The notes under the pieces: generated by a model
Database searches by the model: none
The model's input: only the letters and a program-made list of their open reading frames with translations
Told to the model about the DNA's origin: nothing
Translations under genes and position numbers: made by a program
Assembly (NCBI GenBank): GCA_963580285.1
Contig: OY757010.1
Span: forward strand, 223,157,234 to 223,221,233
DNA: 64,000 bases
Direction: 5' to 3'
From: Lucinisca nassula
Taxonomy: Eukaryota; Mollusca; Bivalvia; Lucinida; Lucinidae
Shown here: one piece after another, positions 26,901 through 38,900 of the stretch
Position numbering within the stretch: the stretch's first letter is position 1
Layout: each line of letters opens with the position of its first letter

Positions 26901-29900
26901 CTGCTATGGCTGCTCAGTTAGCACCATGTGGTATGGTCCCAAATTTTCCTGTCAACCATCAAAGCTATAGGCATCCCACAATGTATAACCCCATTGTCCA
27001 ACCTACCCAGTTGCCACACCATACTTACCCGGTACCTGGAATGTATCCATCGAATTATGTCCAAGGACCACATGGTCCATTTAATGGCTCTCAATTATAT
27101 GGAGCCTCCCAGTTCTTCTCTCCCACTGCACAAGCTATGCCCCATAACCCGGCCAATGCTTATGGCCATGCTAGTCACATGATGCCTGTCTCCAATCCCC
27201 ATATAATTCATCGAGGGGGGCTTTGTTGGCCGTCCACATGCTGGCACGGGCGGGCTTCATCAAGGGGGGTGCAACTGGGTCTCATCAATACCCTGGGAAC
27301 TATGGGATTGGGACTTTCCATACACAGTATGGGGTAAGCGGTCTTCAGGGTCAAAGTCTTGTTCATAGGGGAAATGTTAACAGGGCTTCTAGACCTCACC
27401 CGAATTCACAAAGACCAACAGACACTCATATGACAAGCAACAACAATGTGGAAACAAAGTTGGTAATGGATTTGACTAAAGAAAATGAGCCAGAGGATGT
27501 TACAGTGACTCATGTCTCTAGTAGAGAACGTGATCATCATGCGAGGAGCAATAACTTAGTTGACCCAGTCAATTCTAGATCTCAAATTATGGAGGAGGAC
27601 TCTAACTCAACCATACTAGAGGGGTGTGGGGAATCAGCTGATCCCTCTGGTGAACAGACGAATATCCCGGACAACGGAGGACATACAATCATGGATGATG
27701 ATGATAAAATTGCTGTGTCTACATCAAAACAGGACTCAGATGCTTTCCCTTCCAAACTAGTCCCATCTAAGTACACAACAGCTGGAAACCTGAACCCTGC
27801 TGACAGTAATCTGACGGTTGGTTGTGAGGATAATACACAGAAGCCTTTTTTAGGAACAGGCCGAGCCTCGGAAAAGACTTGGAGAAGAAGCCTTTAACGA
27901 TAGCTACTCTTAACGTTAAGAACATTGAAAGCAACGCGGTTTTTGTTAAAAAACTTCTACAAGATTGTGACTTCCTGGCCATCCAGGAGCATTGGCTTTT
28001 TAATTTTCAACTACAGGACCTGGAAAAGAAATTTCCTTCACACTTAGCTCACTCCAAAGCAGTGGATGACGGCAATCCTCTGCCCCCATCACAGAAGCCC
28101 CGTGGCTATGGCGGAGTTACCATTCTTTACAGGAATAACCTGGATATTAGTAATAATTACAGTGAAGAAGCTTCCTGTGGGAGGGAACAGGATTGTGGCC
28201 ATTGAAGTGCTTACTTCTCCACCATTGTGCCTGTGCTGTGTGTACATGCCAAGTAGGAACTCAAAAAGTGCTTCCACAGATGCGGAGGAATATTTACACA
28301 TTCTTGACCAGTTGGAAGAGATCCTAACTACATACAGCAACTCTCATGCTTTTTTCATTCTAGGAGATATGAATGCTTCACTCTCCCAAAGGAAGGGAAA
28401 TAATCAAGACACTCTCTTGAAGGAATTTGTCCAATTCAATGCCCTAGTGTGTAAACAGGAAAGTGGGAATACGTTCTTTCATCCTAACAAGTCAGATCGG
28501 GCTGAAATCGATTATATTCTCTGTAACACCATTGGAAGTGAGATTTTGACATCTGCTGGTGTGATGGATAGAAATTCAACAAACACTTCAGATCATATTC
28601 CGGTCTTGGGATCTCTCAGTGTCTCTGTTGGGGACGTGCAGAAATATCCAGTTAGAATTATATGTAAACCGAAATGGGACAAGTGTAATACTGATGTGTT
28701 CCAGGACACAGTACAAAGACTTCTACTTCCTTTTGACACCTTCGTACCAACTTTGACTAGCACCTTTGACATCCTACAACCTCTGAGCCACCTATGTGCA
28801 GTGTTAAAGCAGGCAACTCTTGACAGTATTCCGAAATTCAAACCGGAGATTACGGCAAAGGAATTTAGAGCCAGACCATGGTCAACCAGAATATACCAAG
28901 CGGTTAAGGCTTCCCGTCTAGCCTGGTGGGAGTGGCAGAAATCTGGTTCCCCTAGAGACCCTTTGAGTGAATCGGTTCAGAAGATGAAGCTTGCAAAGAA
29001 AGACCTGAGGAAAGAACAGAGGCAGGAAGCAGCCAGGATACGGAGAGAGAAGACCGAGGAGATCATGGCCGCCGAGAATGACTCAAGGGTGTTCTATAAG
29101 CTGATCAGACAACAACGAAAGAGCTCAAACCCACAACTGCTGTCCTTGACAGTCAATGATGTTGATAGGGAAACACCAGAGGAGATAAGTCAAGGATGGG
29201 CTACCCACTTTCAAACCCTGGCCACACCCCTGGATAATCCGAGCTTTGACAATCAGTATAAACAGATGGTGGATGCTGACGTGGAGTGCATTGAGTCCAT
29301 GTGTAGGAAAGAGAACTCTCCTATCGCCCCCATCACGGAAAGTGAAGTACGTACAGCCATGAAACGGCTAAATAATAACAAAGCTGTGGATATTATGGGA
29401 CTCACCAGTGAACACTATAAGCTGGCTAGCCTTGAAGTAACAGACTTTCTCACCAGTTTGCTGAATTACCTCGTTGATTCTGGAACGATATCTGCTGTTC
29501 TGAAGGAAGGAATCCTGACACCTATCTATAAGAAAGGAGACCCCTCCAACCCAGGCAACTATAGAGGTATAACTGTTACGCCAGTACTACTGAAGATACT
29601 TGAACATATCCTTAATAGTAGACATACTGCTATATTCCAAGATTCACAGTCCAAGTTGCAGAAAGGTTTTACTTCTGGATGTTCTTCAGTAAATGCAGCA
29701 TTGATTCTTTCTGAGTGCATTTTGGAAGCAGCTAACTGTAAACAGGATCTGTTCCTTACAACTTTAGACACACAGAAGGCGTTTGATGTTGTGGATCACA
29801 ATTCACTCCTTCGGAAGCTGTACTTGGATGGAGTCCAGGGCAACGACTGGCTATTATTGAAAGATCTTTACTCGGACTGCTCTTCAAGAGTTAAATGGGC

Positions 29901-32900
29901 GGGTGAGTTCTCAGAGCCGATCAACATCAGACAAGGAGTCAGACAGGGTGGAGTCCTCTCAACGGGACATTACAAGAGATATAATAATCCCTTGCTGTTG
30001 CAGTTGGAGAACAGGTATCCAGGAATGATAATAGGATCCATCAGCATACCGCACATAACTGTTGCCGATGATTTGGCGCTTCTGGCACAGTGTCAGACAG
30101 ACATGCAAGTGATGGTATGGGATGTAGAACACAGTGCAAACCGAGAACGATATTGTGTCCATCCTACAAAAAGTCATCTATTATGGTACAGTTATAAGAA
30201 AAGGCAAGTTCTCGAAATGGATATTTTTCTCTCAGGGAATAGGGTTGATGTGACAGATTCCGCCACACATCTAGGCATTGTTAGGAATACGTCCGGAAGT
30301 GCTGATATAACAGGAAGAATCTCTTTGGGTCGGAAGACTGCTTACTCCTTAATGGGGGCTGGGTTCCATGGGGGCAATGGGGTGAAAGCTGCCCAGAACG
30401 GTCACGTATGGTCGACTTTTGTTGTTCCGAGACTCCTGTATGGTCTCGATGTTCAATTGCTTAAAAAGAGAGATATTGAGATTCTCGAAAGCTTTCAAAG
30501 AAAATGCCTGAAACAAATTCAGGGTCTACCTGACAATGTCTCAAACTCTGCCTGTATGGCTATGCTTGGCATCTTGCCTCTGGAAGCTGTGCTACACAAA
30601 ACCCTGCTTAACCTCTTTGCTGGCATTATTAGTAACCCAAATTCAGTCGAGCTAGAAATAGCAAAAAGGCAATTAATTATGAGAGAAAAGCCTCAAAAGA
30701 GTATGTTTACTCATATTCAAAGTATTCTTGAACAGTATGAGCTGCCATCAATATTTCATTTGATCAGCAATCCCCCTTCCAAAGCAGAATAGAAACGTAC
30801 ACTTAACCAAAGAATACATGAAAGTGTGGAGTCCTTCTGGAAGTCCGATATTGCAAATAAAACCTCTACTAAATATCTTAACCCAAATGTTCTGAAAATT
30901 GGCAAGTGCCACCATATTTGGTCAACTGTTAGGGATAATGTTCATGATAATAGACGGGCACAAATTAAGTGTAAGTTATTGACGGGTACGTACATCCTTC
31001 AAGCAAATCGAGCTGCCTTTAATCAGTACGCGGTTAATCCTAACTGTAAATTGTGTGCAGTTGCTCCTGAAACCAGGCAGCACTTTATTAGTGAATGTGA
31101 ATTCTTATCAGCCGAGAGGAAAGCTTACAGAGACAGGTTGTCAGCAAGCCATGTTATTACAGATTATCAGACATCACAGCTCAGTGACCCAGAATTCTTG
31201 ACTCAAATTACATTGGATGCGTCTGTGCTCCTTAATACCAACGATTTGGGGGACGAGAGGCTGGGGTTGCTGGAACTGTATACAAGGGAGTACTTATCCA
31301 AAATACACAGGAGACGTATCGTGGCCCTTAAGCGGGCGTCCACTACCTGACTATCCGTAAAAGACAGTATTTTAAATACAGTGTAAATAAATAAGTTAAG
31401 CCACACACGTGTAAATAAAAGCACCACAATAGATTTGAGCTCTCTATCGTTAAACTTATACCTCCAAGAGGGTGCACCGATTAAAGAAGCGGTGGAACAC
31501 TAAGAAACACAGAAAGACAATGGCCAAAATGGGTACCAAAATAAAAAGATATTAGCAGTACATTCATGCAAAGATAAACAATGTGTGTGTGTATGTGTGT
31601 GAATTCGGGTTTAACGTCACTTTCAACAATTTTTCAGTCATATCACGATGGTGTCTGGTTGCGACAGGGAGCTCAATGCTCACTTTTATAGTGTTGCCTC
31701 ACTGAAGTATCATGTCCCACACATATTACATGATACCACACCCAGTCACATTATCCTGACACTAGATCGACCAGTCCTAGCTCTACCCCTTAAATCTGAG
31801 TGCCAAGCGAGGAGCAGCTAGTACCATTTTTAATGACTTTGGTATGTAGCTGCCCAGGATCGAACCCGTGACCTCCCGTTCCCCGGAGCGGACACTCTAC
31901 CAACTGAGCTATCGGGGCCGGTATACAAAGATAAACAATAACAATAATAAACCACAACAGAAGCACCGCGTCAGAATGGTCAGTAAACACTTTTTTTACT
32001 AGGGCGCTTAAATGTATTTTATGTTAAGATCCAGTCAACATGATTTAGCTTTACCTAACCTTGTTTCCTGGACAGGCTTGGGCCCTAAAAAGGTCAATTC
32101 TCTGTCTATAAAGAATGGATTACGAGACTTGAAAAATGTGTTTCCCTCTAACAAGGAATATGAAAAAAATTATCCATTAATTATCCTCATTATTTTTCCA
32201 GATAATGAGTAGTGAGGATTATTTTGGGATATATTTTCTTATTTCTTCATAAAAACATGTTTTGGGTACTTTTTAGAATAATCTCATTGAGGCTTTTCCC
32301 CAAGAACAGTAAAATTCCTATATCAAGACCACCTTTGGTCTGTTTAAGACCCCTTTTGAAAGTCCCAAAATTGGTCCCTGACCGGAGGAAACTGTATGCA
32401 GCAAACACAAAGAAAGAATAACTGTAGCCTACTAAATAAGCTTTTAAAAGCAGAATCAGTCTCAATTTTAGGTGGTCTTAATATCAGAAGTCCAGTGTAC
32501 CCATAAAAGCCTCAAATGGTGCAGTGGACAAGCTACATTACTTGCCTCATAAACCAGGGGTCTTGGGTTCAATTATAGGCTTGTCCAGACTTTCAAATGA
32601 GTCTTTAAACTGAGGTCCAGTCTCTGTAAGACCTCAGCTGTTGGTGGGATGTAAAACTAAAACACACTTCTTCACTGTACCCATATCACATGTTTCTTAG
32701 AAGAAATATTGAAACTTATCCCTTTATCATGAATGGTACTCCTCCAAATCTAGAGCTATGCATTCAATAAGACAACTTACTCTTTCCTGACTTTTCTTTC
32801 ATCTCTCAGTTCATTCCTCGCTTCATCCAGTTCTTGTTGAGATTCTTTCAGTTTACGACTAGATTGAACAACCTCCTTTTGACAGCCTTCATATCGTTTT

Positions 32901-35900
32901 TCAGCATCTCTGTAGAAGTCGAATTACAAAGCATGTGTTCATCATGATAAGAAGTCAGTGAAATGAACACCCCTCTAAATCCCAATATATATAGAGAAAA
33001 CTGGGCTTTACAGGGGTATACAATATTTTGCTTATTTCTGCTCCTAGACATAGGTTGTGGTTACTTGTTAGAACTGCCTCAATGAGGCAGTTCTAACGAG
33101 CACCCACAACCTATGCTTGGAGTTAAAAAAAGGAACATATCACACCTTTTCGTCGGAAAAGTAGCCATTTTGGAGATACATGTATGAAAGAATGCACTAT
33201 GTCACACGGGTGTGTTATCGTAATGTGTACATGTAATTACATGATTTTTCAGGCAGACAGGCCTATGACAACTATGGCAATATTGTGTTATTGAACAGGA
33301 TGGTTAGTGTTTTACCTGGGGCCAGTTGTTCAAAGCATTGTCAGCTTCAATTTCATGAGCTCGATAGTGGTCAAATTGTTAACTGTTCAAGCAAGTACAA
33401 TACCCTAATATAATGTTATTTTTGCTGAAAAATGTGAGCAGCTTTTGCAAATATTTTTGCTGAAAAAATGAGAGCAGCTTTTGCAAAAGATGTACATTTT
33501 TCAGCAAAAACATTAGCATATCTGCCATATCAATTGTTACGAGCCAGGCGTAGCAGAAAGAAAAAAGCAAACAAGCCTTTTGGAAAAATTTAACAAAATT
33601 TATTTACAAGTTAACTTTAACCTTTAGAAGTAAGAAAATTAAATGTACTTAGCTCTGTTATGAAATATCCTGAATGAATCTATTTTCCTTGATCCCACAG
33701 AATTCACAGTCCAAAATGAAAAGTAATATCCTTTAACAATCCAACACAGAATTTAGAAATAACTTTTCTTAAATGCCCAAACATCAAACTCCAAAGTTTG
33801 ACTCAATGAGAAAAATCAAGCTCTTTTATAGACCCTAAGATTTCTCTAGAACATTCCAGAGGGCTGTGGAATAAGATGAGGTAATTTTCTAAAAATAATG
33901 CAACCCAGAACTTTCCTTGTAAACATGTTGTTTACAAAAATGAAATTAATCTGTGACTCAGTTTTCTAGAATCTTCTATAAGAAGATTAACAAGATATTT
34001 ATAGCACTATTAGGTCACAGTGGAGTGCAAGTGGGAATCAGAAAAATAAATTCTTATGCATAACACTCCCCCTCTTCGAGGAAAAGAAAGATTTATGTAA
34101 TAAAGCTTTCTTTTGCTTTAAGAATAATGAAATATTGAGCATAGCATATAAAATTACATGTATCTACAATCCACTTTAGTAGGAAAGAAAAACACAACTC
34201 CTGACACTGCTCAAGCTCTTGAAAGGGCATCAGGGATAATGTTATCTCTCCCTCTGATATGTCTTATGTCTAAATTATACTCTTGTAGCATAAGACTCCA
34301 CCTGAGCAACCGCTGATTTTCGTTTTTCATTTTATGTATGAAAGTCAGTGGATTGTGATCACTGAAAACAACAATCGGTGCAGTAGTAGGGGTAAGATAA
34401 ACTTCGAAATGTTGCAGAGCAAGAATCAGAGACAAGCACTCTTTCTCTATGGTAGAGTAATTTCTCTGATGCTTATTAAACTTTTTGGAAAAGTAGCAAA
34501 CTGGATGATCCACACCATTTTCATCTTCCTGCAACAAAACACAACCTGCACCTACGTCACTAGCATCTACAGCTAGCTTAAACTCCTTTTCAAAGTTTGG
34601 TGCTAAGAGAACTGGTTCACTCTTGAGTATGGCTTTAAGTTTATCAAAAGCATTTTGGCATATTGCATTCCAATGGAATTTTGTTCTTTTGCTGAGCAAA
34701 TTTGTCAAAGGCTCAGCAATGACAGAGAAATTATTACAGAACTTTCTGTAATAACCAGCCATACCAAGAAATCGCATCAGCTGTCTTTTGCACGTGGGTA
34801 TGGGAAAATTTGAGATAGCCTCAACTTTAGCATCAATGGGTTTCACATGACCTTGACCTATAACATGACCTAGAAATGTCAAACTTGCATGGCAGAATTC
34901 ACTTTTAGCAAGATTGATTGTCAATTTGGCATTACTCAGTCTATCAAAGAATGCTCGAATAGTCCCAAGATGTTGATTCCACTGGTCGTTGTATATGATA
35001 GCATCATCGATATAAGCACTGCAGCCTTCCAGCCCCGCAATTACCATGTTTATTAAGCGCTGAAATGTTGCCGGAGAGTTTTTCGTTCCAAATGGCATGA
35101 CTTTATAGTTAAATAATCCGTCTGGTGTTGTGAATGCCAAAACCTCCTTTGCTCTATCTGTGAGTGGAATTTGCCAAAATCCTTTCAGAAGGTCGAATTT
35201 CGTTATGTATTTGGCATTCCCGATGTTATCAATGCAGTCATCCATTCTTGGAATAGGAAAGCTATCTGTTTTACTTAAGGAATTAACTTTCCTAAAATCT
35301 GTACACATACGATATGTCCCATCAGGTTTTGGTACTAGAATACAAGGAGAACTCCATTCACTTTGGCTTGGTTCAATAAAGTCATTGTCTAATAGATACT
35401 GAACTTCTTCTTTAAGATATTTTTGTTTCACAGGATTCATCCTGTATGGGTGTTGTTTTACAGGTTTAGACCCATTTATGTCCACATCGTGAAATATTTT
35501 GTCTGTCCGTGTTGGAATGTCAGGAAATAAGTGTTCATATTCAAAAATCAGCTGTTTCAGTTCATTCTGCTGATTTGGCTCTAGATGTGACAGTTTCTGG
35601 TCAAGATTCCGTAGAATGTCAGAATTCTGAAGTTTTGATGATGTGGGATCCGACTTCACTGAATTAATATCCTCACAGTCATTGTCACATGAATTAAGTG
35701 GAACAGAGCTAACTAGATTGACTTATGTTAAAGATGTATTGTCCCTATCTATGTATTCCTTAAGCATGTTAATATGACATAGCTGCTTTAGCTTGCGCCT
35801 CCCAGGAGTGTTTATTATGTAATTTACGTCACTGATCTTTTTGTCTACAGTGTATGGACCATAATACCTGGCCTGCAACGATTTTCCTGGAATAGGCAAA

Positions 35901-38900
35901 AGAGCTAGTACCTTATCACCTGGTTTAAAATTCCTTTCTTTTGTCCCTATGTCATATAGCTGTTTCATTTTCCTTTGGGCTGACTGAAGATTGGTCCGAG
36001 CAGCCTCACAAGCTTTTGAAAGTCTAGTTTTGAAATCGGACACATACTGAAGTAAATTCAGGGAGGTGTCATCATTGGAGAGAAATTTCTCTTTGAGAAG
36101 TTTCAAAGGACCACGAACAGTATGGCCAAATACTAATTCAAATGGACTGAAGCCAAGAGATTCTTGCACAGATTCTCTAACAGCAAATAAAAGGAGATGG
36201 ATGCCTTCATCCCAATCCTTCTCTGTGTCAAAGCAATATGATCTTATCATGTTTTTCAATGTTTGATGGAATCTTTCAAGGGCACCTTGACTTTCAGGAT
36301 GATAGGCCGATGACTTATACTGTACAATGCCAAGTTCATGCATTACTTGTTGAAATATTCCAGACATAAAATTTGAGCCTTGGTGTGACTGAATAGATTT
36401 AGGAAGCCCAACAAATGTGAAAAACTTCACTAAGGCCTTGACGATTGTCTTAGTTTTGTTATTTCTTAGTGGAATGGCTTCAGGAAAACGTGTGGAAGCA
36501 CACAAAATAGTCAATAGATATTCACAACCAGACTTTGTTCTGGGCAAGGGACCCACACAGTCTATAATTATTCGACTGAAAGGTTCATCAAAAGCAGGTA
36601 TAGGCTGCAAATGAGCCTTAGGTATAGTCTGATTGGGTTTTCCTACCATTTGGCATGTATGGCAGGACCTGCAATGCTGAGAAACATCTGATTTTAACCC
36701 AGGCCAGTAAAAATGATTAAGAATCTTGTGATAGGTTTTATTTACCCCTAAATGTCCTGACATGGGAGTTTCATGTGCCAAGTTTAATATTTCGGTATTT
36801 CGGGACGGTAAACCCGTGGAACCACTATCTGGTGGTTGACAGTCCACTCGTCTTCTGCTGAGACGTCTGGTGGACGCCATTTTCTCATAAGAATGTCATT
36901 TTTGACATAATAACAGACTGGGACCCGAGATACTTCCTGCTCATCTAAAGCCCTTTCAAACAAAGGCGAAATCTCAGGATCCTTGTGCTGTTCTATAGCT
37001 AGTTGAGACCCAGACATTTTGTCATGGCCTAGATCGAAAGATGAGTTATTCTCATGAAAAGCTGTCTGCTTATCAGGCAGGCTTGAAGACAGAGACCTTG
37101 TTATCTCGTCATTAAAAGACTGACTCAAAAAGGTATCAGTGGAATCAAAATCCTGTTTCCCATCAATTTGCTTGGCCTTACGTGCCATAGCCCTTGTGAC
37201 TGCACAAGACGGATAAAGATCAGGAATTTCCTGCTCAATGGGATCAGGCGGTTGGTCTATGCAAGGATTAGTAGTCAAAAGTGGGTTTACCACAACCATA
37301 TCTCCAGCTAAGTCATTGCCTAGCAACAAATGAACACCTTTAAAAGGTAAAGAAGGTCTAATACCAACAGCCACTGAACCGGATACCAAGTCTGATGACA
37401 AATAAACGTTATGAAGCGGAACATGAACAAATCCACATTCCACACCCTGAATAAGGACACTTTGGCCCAAAGAAGTCTTCTAAGAAAAAAGCAGAGTATC
37501 TGCAAGAATAAGAGATTGAGAAGCTCCAGTATCTCGTAAGATTTTAATAGGGGTAGGATGGGCATAACTGTCACCATTTAGTGACACAAAACCATCTGAT
37601 AAAAATGGTTCATAAATCTCCATAACTGAATCAGTCTCAGATACTTTGATATCAGAAAGAGTTTCCTCCCTTGCACAAGACTGTGGTTTTGGCCTTATAG
37701 AAGTCAAGCCTGTAGGCTTAAGTTCCTCTTGTCTTTCTCTTTCTTTCCTTCGCTTTAATTTTAAATACTCAGAGATCAAATGACCTGTATTTTTACAATA
37801 ATAACAAACTACTTGAGATTGAGATAAGGGATTCTGGTCTTTGTTTTCACCAGAAGGTTTGGAAAAATTCTGGCTTCTGTTTTCACCAGAAGGATTCTGG
37901 TATTTATTTTCACCAGAAAGTTTGGGCATAATACTAGATGTATGGCTATAACTACCAGAAGGATTACTGGGATAGAATCTTGGACCTGTCTGTGGATTAT
38001 AAGGTTTTCGAGGATAAGGCCTGTTCACAAATGAGACTTTATGAGTCAAAGCATAATCATCTGCCAAACGAGAAGCTTCCTCCAAAGTTTCAACCTGTCT
38101 CTCATCGAGAAAAGATTTAATGTCTGAATTTATGCACCGTTTGAACTCTTCAACAAGGACAAGCTGTCTAAGTTTTTCATGATTAGAGCCTACTTTTTTA
38201 GAAGAACACCACCTATCAAATAACTGTTCTTTGGTTCGAGCAAATTCTACATGGGTCTGGGAAATTTCTTTTTTACAGTTCCTAAATTTCTGCCTGTAAG
38301 CCTCAGGGACCAACTCATATGCCTTAAGAATAAGCTCCTTAACCAGATCATAGTCTGAGCTTTGCTCGACAGTTAGCTGAGTGTAAATGTCTGGAGCCTT
38401 TCCGACAACAACGCTTTGCAAAAGTAAGGTCCAATGCTCTTTTGGCCATTTTAAATTTTCTGCAACTTTTTCAAAATGCAAAAAATACTTATCTACCTCT
38501 TTTTCTTGAAATGGCGGAACTAATCTGATGTGCTTTGTGGCATCAAAGTAACTACCAGAGTCAAAAACAGGGTTATGTTTCACCCTATCTTGACCCTGGA
38601 GTTCCAATTCCTTCATCTTTAATTGAAATTGCCATTTTTCTCTTTCTATTTCAAGTCGCTCTTCTTTTTCTAATTTTTCTTTCTGAAGGCGTTCCTCCAT
38701 TTCACTTTGTTTTTCTTCTTGTTCTAATTTTTCTTTTCGAACACGTTCTTCCATTTCTAATCTTTCCATCTGCATTTGTCTCTGCATTTCTCTTTCTTTT
38801 TCTTCCTTTTCCATTTTTTCTTTCTCTATGCATTCTTCCATCTCTAATCTTAATTTTTCTAATTCAATTTGCCCTCCAATTTCGATTTGTCTCATTTGCA

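Larger units (their letters stand above)
26030..31420 (+). mobile_element. Nearly full-length LINE (non-LTR retrotransposon), inactive
   Basis: Layout: a short 5' leader, ORF1 (26204-27897, one frameshift), ORF2 with an APE-type endonuclease and reverse transcriptase (27879-31350, one frameshift and one stop), and a short A-rich 3' region. It lies opposite to the host gene, in the intron between exons 5 and 6. No poly(A) tail or clear target duplication was found, so the ends are approximate. The clade cannot be assigned by eye; the RT signature VADD and the C-terminal CCHC motif are typical of several LINE clades. Confidence 0.9.

Noticed and set aside
37480..37482. Programmed gag-pol read-through stop
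   Set aside because: The TAG lies inside the protease domain, after the DTG motif, not between domains, and other inactivating changes exist in the same copy.
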